Shown: positions 43,195-51,447 of the stretch, piece after piece | Layout: every line of letters starts with the position of its first letter | Position numbering within the stretch: position 1 is the first letter of the stretch | NCBI RefSeq assembly: GCF_937468385.1 | Contig: NZ_CALBWS010000025.1 | Span: 1-64,000, forward strand | DNA: 64,000 nt | Direction: 5' to 3' | Source of the DNA: Neobacillus rhizosphaerae | GTDB lineage: Bacteria > Bacillota > Bacilli > Bacillales > Cytobacillaceae | Notes under the pieces: generated by a model | Seen by the model: the letters and a program-made list of their open reading frames with translations, nothing else | Databases searched by the model: none | Told to the model about the DNA's origin: nothing | Program-made: the position numbers and the translations under genes

Positions 43195-44345
43195 TGCCTA
43201 GTATTAAAAATGAACAAGGATATGCTCTTGTAACCGTATTACTAATAATAGTAGTGTTTATGGTTGTATTTCTCTCTTTCATGGGACAAGGCTTTACAAG
43301 TGTGAAGCAAAATCAGGTGGTAGAGAAGAAATCACTGTCTATTGATACAGCTGAAATGGGGATAACCTATTATCAGGTTGCAATTCAAAATCTATTTGAA
43401 TCTAAACAAACTGATGTTAATGATAAAGTAAAAGCTATTATGACCACCACTCCATCGGCGAACTTTAAAAGACAGGCAGCAATTACATTGGCAGATGAAA
43501 TACAAAAAGCTTATCCAATTGGGAGCACACAACCCACAGTTCCAATAGATGATACCAATGCTTCGTTTACAATAAGTAACCTAATTTCTGTTCCTGACCC
43601 TGATACGAATTCTAGTAAAGTTAATATTACCTTTGATATTGTTGGTAAGGAAGATGGGAAAAGTACTGGTTCCAAACTTAGTACAAAGATGATAATAAAT
43701 TTAGACTCTATTATCAATTTGGCCGGCAGTGGATCTTCAAATGGTTATACAATGCCAACCTACAATGAAATACCAAAACCTAAAGCTGGATGTAGTATAC
43801 TAGCTTGCGACGAAGTGTATATTGACGGGAATGGAAGCTTTGGCGGAAACAATCTTTTTAAGAAATCTAAACAAACAATCTATACCACAGGTTCATTTAC
43901 ACAAGTGGGAACTGGGAATGAAAACAATAAAAGTAACATCTCCATTCATGCTGAAGGTCCAATTACCATCGGAAACAATATGAATAAGGCGTTAAATTTT
44001 AAAGTGGAAACGAAAGATAATGCTTATTTCGGGGGGCATTTAGAGATTTATGGAACATCAAAGATTATGATTGGGGGAAATGCAACTGTTGATAATAGTT
44101 TATCAATTGGGACTTCTTCCAAAATGTGTGTGCGTGGAGATTTAACGGCTAGGAGCATAAGTGTTTCCAGTAGTAATCCCCCAGGGAAATTAATCGTATA
44201 TGGAAAAGTAAACGGTAGCACAACATCTCCTTATAGAGTCACTGATACCATCTTTAAGTCAGAGTGTGGAACCTATGTACCACCCGATTTCCAAATTAAC
44301 TGGGGAGATAATATTGATACTATGATTAGCAATGTTGATTATTAA
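43194..44345 (+). CDS. PilX-like minor pilus component with a repeat-rich C-terminal domain
   Basis: A 383-residue protein with a prepilin-like start NEQG then YALVTVLLIIVVFMVVF. It lacks Glu at +5 (Thr there), as in PilX/GspK-type minor subunits. The middle (about 30-180) is a mixed domain. From about 200 to 360 it becomes Gly/Asn/Ser-rich with short strand-like repeats (GNGSFGGNNLF, GPITIGNN, KIMIGGNATV, DNSLSIGTSSKM) typical of a beta-helix or bactofilin-like fold. Two to four cysteines flank this part. It is last in the minor-pilin operon, before a strong terminator. A tip adhesin role is inference. Confidence 0.75.
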   Translation: MPSIKNEQGYALVTVLLIIVVFMVVFLSFMGQGFTSVKQNQVVEKKSLSIDTAEMGITYYQVAIQNLFESKQTDVNDKVKAIMTTTPSANFKRQAAITLADEIQKAYPIGSTQPTVPIDDTNASFTISNLISVPDPDTNSSKVNITFDIVGKEDGKSTGSKLSTKMIINLDSIINLAGSGSSNGYTMPTYNEIPKPKAGCSILACDEVYIDGNGSFGGNNLFKKSKQTIYTTGSFTQVGTGNENNKSNISIHAEGPITIGNNMNKALNFKVETKDNAYFGGHLEIYGTSKIMIGGNATVDNSLSIGTSSKMCVRGDLTARSISVSSSNPPGKLIVYGKVNGSTTSPYRVTDTIFKSECGTYVPPDFQINWGDNIDTMISNVDY

Positions 44346-44356
44346 TTAAATCACAT

Positions 44357-44408
44357 AAAAAGAGGTGTGCTCGGAGTTGTTTCATCCAACTACGAGCACA
44401 CCTTTTTT
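44357..44408. terminator. Bidirectional terminator between minor pilins and the GGDEF gene
   Basis: AGGTGTGCTCG.AGTTG pairs with CCAACT.CGAGCACACCT in an 18-bp stem, with A and T runs outside, between convergent genes. Confidence 0.9.
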
Positions 44409-46119
44409 AACAAGACGAATACTCTGCCACCCGATTCCTCCCAGCCCGTTTCGCCCCCACATAAAGCGCCCGGTCTGCATGGCGAATTAATGCGAGGGAA
44501 TCCTCGGCATCCTCAGGTGCTGTTGCTACTCCAATTGAAGCAGTAATTTTAACCTGCTGCTGCTTTTGATCAATAGACTGACTAAGAATAAATGGCCAGT
44601 TCGCGATCGCCTGCCTTATGTGCTCGGCCATTTGATAAGCTTCCTGTTTTGTTGCATCTGGTAATAGAACAACAAATTCCTCTCCGCCATACCGAGCAAC
44701 CGTTCCGTGATTTCCAACCAGTTTACTAATTCTGGTTGCAAGTTCACATAGGATTTCATTTCCGCTTTGATGACCATAAGTGTCATTTACTTCTTTAAAG
44801 TGGTCGATATCAAGGATGATCAAAGAAAGCATCTGGCGTTGAAAACTAGTCAATTTTTCAAATTCCTCGGAAAGTAGATTCTCAAAATAGCGATAATTGT
44901 ATAATTTCGTTAACGCGCAGTGTTCACTTTGTCTTTTTGTTCGCTCATAATGCTTGGCATTTTCCATTGCAACGGCAAAATAGGAACAAAGGATATCGAT
45001 AATCATATGCTGGAATTTTTCATAGGCCCGCTTCTTCTTTGAAGCCAATAATAATATCCCAATTACTTTTTTACTTTTTACGATAGGGACACAAAGAACA
45101 CTTTCGGCATCACTAGGAATATAACGGTCTGTAATTCCTCGCCATTCCATCTTAGCCGAGAATAGGTAAGCCTTCCGTTTCGCCCAAACCATGCCTGTGA
45201 TTCCTTCATTTTTCAACAGTTTAATGTCATTGTCCATTACGGTACCGCTTTCAATCCGGCGAATTAATTTAAGTTCTTCACCTGTGACCTCAAAGATATA
45301 CGCATAATCAACGGACAGCATTTCACTAAGCTTTTGAATAAATAAGTCAATCACGTCATTAACATTGAGGCGTTCGGCCAATTGATGACCAATTTCTGCC
45401 GCCTTTTGCAAATATTCATTTATTTTTTGACTTGAATAGTAAAGATTAAACACGATTGATAAACTAACAAACGGGATTCCTACAAACAAGAGGGCCAATA
45501 ATCCTACCTGATTATATAAAATGTATAAAATTATGCCAATTGGCAATGTGATTAACGTGGTAATCGTTTCGACAAAGAAATCTTTACCAAAATATGACAC
45601 TTTGCTTTTATAAATAAAATATATATTAAAAGAAATAATGACTTGATTTAACACATAACTTAAAACAGCATATAGGACAGCCAGCAAGAGTGAATGCCTA
45701 TCGTGGGCCAAGTTTGGTCCAGTCTGACCGCCAAGTAAGTAATAGATCATTCCGCTGACGAAAGAAACAATGAAAAACATAATCAAATTTAGCGGCAGAC
45801 GAAATAATTGACCATTTTTCAGGACCCTTAGTTTTATCAGTAAACTAATAACCGCAGCTTGGGCAAAGACAATTTCGACAAATAAGCCAAACTTTAAAAA
45901 GGTCGCTAATGCAACCCATTGAGTTAAAAAGATAAACATCTCATTGATGACAATTGGCATCGACGCAACAACTAATGTTAACAGCAAAAAGGCAAAAATA
46001 TTCATCCAATTGCCGGAGAAGTGTGGAGGACTATAGTGATAGGTAAACCATAAACCTGCTGGAACCATCAAAAAGAAAATCAGAAAAATAGTTCTTTGGA
46101 CTTGCGGTTTTACAACCAT
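44407..46119 (-). CDS. Membrane diguanylate cyclase (GAF-GGDEF)
   Basis: A 570-residue protein that would make cyclic di-GMP. About seven hydrophobic segments occupy residues 8-228. A GAF domain follows (about 240-390), then a GGDEF domain (about 405-568) with substrate region DIDHFKEVNDTYGHQSGNE and active site RYGGEEFVVLLP, so it is predicted active. No RxxD inhibitory site is obvious just before GGEEF. It is transcribed alone, convergent with the minor pilin genes. Proximity suggests, but does not show, control of pili by c-di-GMP. Confidence 0.93.
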   Translation of the reverse strand: MVVKPQVQRTIFLIFFLMVPAGLWFTYHYSPPHFSGNWMNIFAFLLLTLVVASMPIVINEMFIFLTQWVALATFLKFGLFVEIVFAQAAVISLLIKLRVLKNGQLFRLPLNLIMFFIVSFVSGMIYYLLGGQTGPNLAHDRHSLLLAVLYAVLSYVLNQVIISFNIYFIYKSKVSYFGKDFFVETITTLITLPIGIILYILYNQVGLLALLFVGIPFVSLSIVFNLYYSSQKINEYLQKAAEIGHQLAERLNVNDVIDLFIQKLSEMLSVDYAYIFEVTGEELKLIRRIESGTVMDNDIKLLKNEGITGMVWAKRKAYLFSAKMEWRGITDRYIPSDAESVLCVPIVKSKKVIGILLLASKKKRAYEKFQHMIIDILCSYFAVAMENAKHYERTKRQSEHCALTKLYNYRYFENLLSEEFEKLTSFQRQMLSLIILDIDHFKEVNDTYGHQSGNEILCELATRISKLVGNHGTVARYGGEEFVVLLPDATKQEAYQMAEHIRQAIANWPFILSQSIDQKQQQVKITASIGVATAPEDAEDSLALIRHADRALYVGAKRAGRNRVAEYSSC

Positions 46120-46230
46120 CTGACCCTCCCCCTCTCCGATATATTATTATTAATTCAAGATATAATTATTTTATCAAATAATAATAGGCTTGTCATAAAG
46201 AATCGACTTATTTTTCGAATTTTTACATAA

Positions 46231-46282
46231 AGTTCAACTAACCATCAGTGGAGCGCCTTTCACAGCCACTGATGGTTAGTTG
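46231..46282. repeat. Inverted-repeat hairpin (family H), copy 2
   Basis: CAACTAACCATCAGTGG (46235-46251) is perfectly complementary to 46266-46282 across a 14-base loop. The outer bases AGTTCAACTAAC match copy 1 at 19899. The arm core CCACTGATGGTTAGTT also occurs inside spoVID at 53219-53234. The hairpin lies between the GGDEF gene and folC and could also act as a folC terminator, though no T run follows. Confidence 0.8.
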
Positions 46283-46327
46283 TTAAGTAGGCTTTTCAGG
46301 TAGTTGGATTCCCATACCTTTACCTTA

Positions 46328-47665
46328 TTAGTTTCTCTTTACACTGATGTTGGGATCGTCCTGCTTGATAATGCGGGATAAATGCGGTTTGACTTCCGAA
46401 ATAAAATAGAGAGAACCCGTAATCACTAACATCTCTTTTGCATCCAGGTTTTGAATCTCCTCAAAAAGATAGGATTCCCAGCTGTCGACAGCCAATTTGT
46501 TCGATGATTGACTGATTTTCAATAAATCTTGTGCTGCGGCAGCACGTGGAAAATCAAAGCTGACAAACGAAATTTGATCTGCGATTTTATCGAGTTTAGC
46601 AATCATTTTGTCGAGCTTTTTATCCTTTAAAGCAGCAAACACTATCTGGATAGAACGGTCAGCGTATCGGGAAGCTAATTCATGGACTAAGGCTGTTATT
46701 CCTTCATCATTATGGGCCCCGTCAATAATGACGAGCGGATTTTCAGAGAGAATCTCAAATCTTCCCGGCCAATATGCCTTTTTTAACCCTTCTTGGATTG
46801 CTTCGTCCGTAATGTTGAACAAGCTCTCTTGATTTAAAAATTGCGCTGCACTGACAGCAAGTGCTGCATTCTCAGTTTGATGCTGGCCAATCATACTGAT
46901 TTCAAGCTTTTCCATAGTTTGTGATACAGTATGTAAAGTAAAAATCTCACCAGTATCAAGTGACTCGTGTGAGCTAATGGAAAACGCCTCGTTTAAGCGA
47001 TATAAGGGCGCTTTTCTTTTCGCTGCCTGTTCTTCAATCACATTACTGGCACCAGGATGTTTGACAGCTGTAAAAACGGGCGTGTTTTCTTTAATGATTC
47101 CAGCTTTTTCAAAAGCAATTTCCTCATATGAATTCCCGAGGATATTCGTGTGATCAAGGCCAATGTTTGTAATGATAGAAGTTAATGGATGAATAATATT
47201 AGTGGAATCAAATCGTCCACCTAACCCCACCTCAAAAACAACCAAGTCCACCTTGCTATTATTTGCAAAATAATAGAAGGCCATAGCAGTAATAACTTCG
47301 AATTCAGTAGGGCCGCCAAGCTCTGTTTCCTCTAACTCATCCGCTAATGGACGAATGACATTGGCAAGCTTTAGAAGTTCATCATCAGTAATCGGTTTCC
47401 CGTTCACACTAATCCGTTCGTTAAATTGCTCAATATAAGGAGAGGTAAAGGTGCCGACCGTATATCCTGCGGACTCGAGTATCGAACGGAGAAAAGTAAC
47501 CGTTGAACCTTTTCCATTTGTTCCGCCGATATGGACCGTTTTTATTTTTGCTTCCGGATGGTCAAGCCTATCCATCATCCATTCCATCCGTTTTAAACCT
47601 GGTTTAATTCCCAGTCTTAACCTTGCATGAATCCAGTCAAGGGCTCCTTTATATGCAGTAAACAT
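46328..47665 (-). CDS. folC: Folylpolyglutamate synthase / dihydrofolate synthase
   Basis: FolC adds glutamate to dihydropteroate and to tetrahydrofolate. The 445-residue Mur-ligase-type enzyme shows ATP-binding HIGGTNGKGST (about 46-56), the omega-loop region TSPYIEQFNERI, VGLGGRFDSTNI, and the C-terminal domain start IIDGAHNDEG. Length equals homologues (about 430). It follows valS in the usual valS-folC order, but a 455-base repeat-laden gap separates them here. Confidence 0.96.
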   Translation of the reverse strand: MFTAYKGALDWIHARLRLGIKPGLKRMEWMMDRLDHPEAKIKTVHIGGTNGKGSTVTFLRSILESAGYTVGTFTSPYIEQFNERISVNGKPITDDELLKLANVIRPLADELEETELGGPTEFEVITAMAFYYFANNSKVDLVVFEVGLGGRFDSTNIIHPLTSIITNIGLDHTNILGNSYEEIAFEKAGIIKENTPVFTAVKHPGASNVIEEQAAKRKAPLYRLNEAFSISSHESLDTGEIFTLHTVSQTMEKLEISMIGQHQTENAALAVSAAQFLNQESLFNITDEAIQEGLKKAYWPGRFEILSENPLVIIDGAHNDEGITALVHELASRYADRSIQIVFAALKDKKLDKMIAKLDKIADQISFVSFDFPRAAAAQDLLKISQSSNKLAVDSWESYLFEEIQNLDAKEMLVITGSLYFISEVKPHLSRIIKQDDPNISVKRN

Positions 47666-47734
47666 CCGTTACACCCCATCTGTTTTGACTTGAATTTTTA
47701 ATATTTTCTTCTAAAAAAACTATCATGAGCCTCA

Positions 47735-47900
47735 ACTCCCAACCCTAGCCTGGAAATAAATTTAGAGAACAAGCCGTAGTCACCTAATAAAGGCGGTGAG
47801 AGCAGAGCTAGACTTCACATCTTTCGTCTAGTGAAATGGGTATTTCACTTTAACTGGTTAAAGTGATTCATTTTTGCGGCGCTCCGCCCCTTTTCCACAG
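47735..47900. repeat. Dispersed intergenic repeat family B, copy 2
   Basis: This copy shares CCTAATAAAGGCG and GTGAG-CTTCAC blocks, and TTTTTGCGGCGCTCCGCCCC then TTTTCCA, with 4548-4712. It also contains an internal hairpin (AACTGGTTAAAGT region). It lies in the valS-folC gap and is followed directly by a family C array. Confidence 0.6.
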
Positions 47901-47918
47901 AAAAGATCTATTATTTGA

Positions 47919-48016
47919 TTCGCTGATAAAAGTGGAAATTCGCTGATAATATCCAAAATTCACTGATAAACTGTGCGGATTCGCTGATATATGACTAAAA
48001 ACCGCTGATAAATTGG
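47919..48016. repeat. Phased ATTCGCTGATA array (family C), 5 units
   Basis: Five cores (TTCGCTGATA, TTCGCTGATA, TTCACTGATA, TTCGCTGATA, ACCGCTGATA) start their CGCTG at 47921, 47941, 47961, 47982 and 48003, i.e. every 20, 20, 21 and 21 bases. Sequence between cores is not conserved. An open frame of 75 codons on the minus strand here is a by-product. Confidence 0.8.
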
Positions 48017-48120
48017 CATTTACAGCAAAATTGCGTCTTTCAGACAGGATTTTGATTATTTTCTCAACGCGAATTAATAGGCGAGACGAATCCATTGCCG
48101 GATTCGCCTCACCTAACTGT

Positions 48121-50763
48121 TTAACCTTTTAATTCGTTAATCCGTGCTTCGACAACGCTTCTTTTTTCGAGATAATCCTTTTCCTTGCCACGTTCTTCAG
48201 CAACAACACTTTCTGGTGCTTTTTTCATAAAGCCTTCATTGCCTAATTTCTTCTGAACTCTGTCTACTTCTTTATTTAATCGGTCCCATTCTTTTTCAAG
48301 ACGAGCAATTTCTTCGTCAATGTTAATCAAGCCTTCAAGTGGAAGAATAATTTCCAAGCCTGAAATAACAGCCGTCATTGCTTTTTCAGGAGATTGAATG
48401 TCTGTTCCCATTTGCAGTTCCTCCGGGTTACAGAAGCGTTCAATATAGCTACGGTTGTTCTCAATCGCCTTTAGAACCTTTTCATCCTTTGCTTTAACGA
48501 GCATTTTGACTTTCTTGCTCATCGGCGTGTTTACTTCGGCACGAATGTTTCGTACAGACCGAATCATTTCCATGAGAAGCTTCATTTCTTGTTCGGCTTC
48601 GTCATCGGAAAGCTCCGCCTTAACCTCCGGCCATTTTGCTTCGGTAATCGATTCGCCACTATGAGGGAGGTTCTGCCAAATTTCCTCGGTGATAAATGGC
48701 ATGAACGGATGAAGTAAGCGCATCGTTTGGTCTAACACGTATGCTAGAATCGAACGAGTCGTTTTCTTCGCTGCTTCGTCTTCTCCATAAAGCGGCAGCT
48801 TCGCCATTTCAATATACCAATCACAGAAATCATCCCAGATAAAATTGTAAAGCGCACGGCCAACTTCCCCAAATTCATAGCGCTCTGAAAGCTTCGTCAC
48901 TTGTTCAATCGTTTCATTTAAACGCGTTAAAATCCACTTATCGGCAACTGACTTTTCTCCGCTAAAATCAATATCCTCGTAAGTCAGGCCGTCCATATTC
49001 ATTAACGCAAACCGGGAGGCATTCCAAATTTTATTGGCAAAATTCCAGGTAGCTTCAACCTTTTCCGTACTATAGCGTAAATCCTGACCAGGTGAACTAC
49101 CTGTCGATAGGAAGTACCTTAAGGCATCGGCACCATATTTATCAATGACATCCATTGGGTCGACACCATTGCCAAGCGATTTACTCATTTTCCGTCCTTG
49201 CTCATCACGAACGAGGCCGTGGATGAGAACATCATTAAATGGACGCTCACCTGTAAACTCAAGGCTTTGGAAAATCATTCTCGATACCCAGAAGAAAATG
49301 ATGTCATAGCCCGTAACCAGCGCACTTATAGGGAAGTAACGCTTATAATCAGCTGCTTCCGTGTCAGGCCAGCCCATTGTGGAGAACGGCCAAAGAGCGG
49401 AACTAAACCATGTATCTAAAACATCTTTGTCCTGTTCCCAATTTTCGCTATCTGCAGGTGGCTTGTGATCAACATAAACCTCGCCCGTTTCTTTATGGTA
49501 CCAGGCAGGAATGCGGTGCCCCCACCAAAGCTGTCTGGAAATACACCAGTCGCGGATATTTTCCATCCAGCGCAAGTAGGTTTTTTCAAAACGATCAGGA
49601 ACGAATTTTACTTTATTTTCTTTATCCTGCAAGGCAATGGCTTCATCAGCGAGCGGCTGCATTTTAACAAACCATTGTGTTGAAAGGTATGGTTCCACAA
49701 CCGCGCCGCTCCGTTCAGAGTGGCCAACGGAATGCATGTGGTCTTCAATTTTGAAAAGAATCCCTAGTTCTTGTAGGTCCTTAACAATTTCCTTGCGACA
49801 CTCGAAGCGGTCAAGGCCTTGATACTTGCCAGCCTTTTCATTCATTGAGCCGTCTTCGTTCATAACAAGAACGCGTTGAAGATTGTGACGATTGCCGATT
49901 TCAAAATCGTTCGGGTCATGGGCAGGGGTAATTTTTACCGCACCAGAGCCGAATTCCATATCAACATAATCATCGCCAACAATCGGAATTTCACGGCCAA
50001 CGATTGGCAGAATAACAGTTTTACCTATTAAGTGCTTGTAACGGTCGTCTTCCGGATGAACCGCAACGGCTGTATCCCCAAGCATCGTTTCTGGACGAGT
50101 TGTCGCAATTTCAATCTGTCCAGAGCCGTCTGCCAATGGATATTTCATATGATAAAACGCACCTTGAATATCTTTATAAATAACTTCGATATCAGATAAG
50201 GCAGTTTTCGTGGACGGATCCCAGTTAATAATGTATTCCCCGCGGTAAATGAGGCCTTTTTTATAAAGGGTAACAAATACTTCCCGAACCGCATCAGATA
50301 AGCCTTCATCAAGAGTGAAACGCTCGCGGCTGTAATCTAAGCCTAAGCCTAGTTTTGCCCACTGTGCACGTATATGAGCGGCATATTCTTCCTTCCACTT
50401 CCATGTTTCCTCGACGAATTTTTCTCTACCAAGGTCGTAGCGGCTTTTACCTTCACTTCGCAGTTTTCCTTCCACCTTTGCTTGGGTGGCGATTCCGGCG
50501 TGGTCCATTCCTGGCAGCCAAAGAACGTCAAAGCCCTGCATTCGCTTCATCCTGGTGATAATATCTTGCAGGGTTGTGTCCCAAGCATGACCTATATGAA
50601 GTTTTCCAGTAACATTTGGCGGTGGAATCACGATTGTATACGGCTGCTTGCTCTCATCATCTTTTGCTTCAAAAAACTTCCCTTGTAACCACCAATCATA
50701 ACGACCTTTTTCAATCGATTGCGGGTCGTATTTAGTTGGCATCGTTATTTCCTTTGTTTCCAT
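48121..50763 (-). CDS. valS: Valyl-tRNA synthetase
   Basis: ValS charges tRNA-Val and edits mischarged threonine. The 880-residue class I enzyme has the HIGH motif (GKLHIGHAWD, about 53-62), a CP1 editing domain (about 190-345, with TTRPETMLGDTAVAVHPED), and the KMSKS motif (GRKMSKSLGNG, about 525-535). An anticodon-binding domain and a C-terminal coiled-coil arm follow. Length equals B. subtilis ValS. GAAGGAGG precedes the ATG, and a T-box leader lies upstream. Confidence 0.98.
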   Translation of the reverse strand: METKEITMPTKYDPQSIEKGRYDWWLQGKFFEAKDDESKQPYTIVIPPPNVTGKLHIGHAWDTTLQDIITRMKRMQGFDVLWLPGMDHAGIATQAKVEGKLRSEGKSRYDLGREKFVEETWKWKEEYAAHIRAQWAKLGLGLDYSRERFTLDEGLSDAVREVFVTLYKKGLIYRGEYIINWDPSTKTALSDIEVIYKDIQGAFYHMKYPLADGSGQIEIATTRPETMLGDTAVAVHPEDDRYKHLIGKTVILPIVGREIPIVGDDYVDMEFGSGAVKITPAHDPNDFEIGNRHNLQRVLVMNEDGSMNEKAGKYQGLDRFECRKEIVKDLQELGILFKIEDHMHSVGHSERSGAVVEPYLSTQWFVKMQPLADEAIALQDKENKVKFVPDRFEKTYLRWMENIRDWCISRQLWWGHRIPAWYHKETGEVYVDHKPPADSENWEQDKDVLDTWFSSALWPFSTMGWPDTEAADYKRYFPISALVTGYDIIFFWVSRMIFQSLEFTGERPFNDVLIHGLVRDEQGRKMSKSLGNGVDPMDVIDKYGADALRYFLSTGSSPGQDLRYSTEKVEATWNFANKIWNASRFALMNMDGLTYEDIDFSGEKSVADKWILTRLNETIEQVTKLSERYEFGEVGRALYNFIWDDFCDWYIEMAKLPLYGEDEAAKKTTRSILAYVLDQTMRLLHPFMPFITEEIWQNLPHSGESITEAKWPEVKAELSDDEAEQEMKLLMEMIRSVRNIRAEVNTPMSKKVKMLVKAKDEKVLKAIENNRSYIERFCNPEELQMGTDIQSPEKAMTAVISGLEIILPLEGLINIDEEIARLEKEWDRLNKEVDRVQKKLGNEGFMKKAPESVVAEERGKEKDYLEKRSVVEARINELKG

Positions 50764-50798
50764 CTAAAATTCCTCCTTCTTTTACTTCTAAAAAATAC

Positions 50799-51055
50799 AA
50801 AAAACCCCAATCGTCATAAAAGGACGAATGGAGTTTGCTTCGCGGTACCACCTTTTTTCCAATCAACAAAAATGATTGGCTCTTAACTAGGATAACGGAT
50901 TTCATCCGTCTTCCATTACTAGGACCACTGGATCCGTTCGCAGAAGAAGCTCTTGGGCGACCTTCTGATGTGCCTCTTAGGAAATTTTCCAGCTAATAAT
51001 TTCCCTCTCTTTAAGTAAGCTCAGCATCATACTCTTCCCTGTCTTTGCTTATTTT
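50799..51055 (-). promoter_or_regulatory. T-box riboswitch of valS
   Basis: The untranslated leader carries the T-box signature GGTGGTACCGCG (minus strand, 50852-50841), which pairs with the NCCA end of uncharged tRNA. It is followed by a terminator stem (CCATTCGTC / GACGATTGG) and a T run at about 50799-50831. A likely valine specifier GTC (50961-50959) lies in AGAAGGTCGCCC, and an AG-bulge element AGAGTATGATG is near the 5' end. Uncharged tRNA-Val would thus allow readthrough into valS. Confidence 0.9.
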
Positions 51056-51070
51056 TTAAATTATATTGTT

Positions 51071-51100
51071 ATACTACCGAAAAAAAGGGTTAGACGTCAA
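51071..51100 (-). promoter_or_regulatory. Candidate sigma-A promoter of valS
   Basis: On the minus strand TTGACG (51100-51095), an 18-base spacer and TAGTAT (51076-51071) precede the T-box leader. Confidence 0.5.
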
Positions 51101-51213
51101 TCATGATGACCAAATTTCTTTTATTTTATACTATATGTAAGTTTTAAGGGGAATTTACAAATATTTAGAATATATATAGGTAGATGTCGAAGTTGAATGA
51201 GGAGGTTTTTCGG

Positions 51214-51405
51214 GTGAGGGGGAATTTTCAAAAATACAAACACCGACCCTGGTTTAGAACGATTCGGAGATTTTGCGGACAATTAATTGTACCATTTATT
51301 ATTTTTCAATTCCTACGAACAATTTTTTTTCCAACCGTTTTTGATGTATTATTATTATCATTTTTTATCGCCATCGCCGTTTCCATCTATTTTGAAATTA
51401 TATAA
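51214..51405 (+). CDS. Small membrane protein of unknown function
   Basis: A 63-residue protein not recognised. I start at GTG 51214 because AGGAGG lies 8 bases upstream; the earlier ATG at 51184 has no ribosome-binding site. The first 20 residues are basic (KYKHRPWFRTIRRF). Two hydrophobic segments follow (about 21-38 and 42-61). It ends at a shared terminator with the convergent ysxE gene. Confidence 0.6.
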   Translation: MRGNFQKYKHRPWFRTIRRFCGQLIVPFIIFQFLRTIFFPTVFDVLLLSFFIAIAVSIYFEII

Positions 51406-51447
51406 GGAGCCCTTGTTGCAGTTAATCAAGCTGCTGCTGGGCTCCTT
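51404..51447. terminator. Convergent terminator overlapping the ysxE 3' end
   Basis: AAGGAGCCC and GGGCTCCTT form a 9-bp stem with a nested GCAG/CTGC pairing. The downstream arm lies inside the last codons of ysxE, and CTTTT follows on the plus strand. Confidence 0.7.

Noticed and set aside
47919..48016. Possible CRISPR array
   Set aside because: Units are 10-12 bases at 20-21 base steps with drifting linkers. There are no 25-40 base repeats, no spacers and no cas genes.
47868..48095. A 75-codon open frame on the minus strand in the valS-folC gap
   Set aside because: It is a translation of the family C array plus the edge of a family B repeat, with no ribosome-binding site.
49198..49683. 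Several 70-85 codon frames antisense to valS
   Set aside because: They are shadows of a strongly conserved synthetase gene with no independent start signals.
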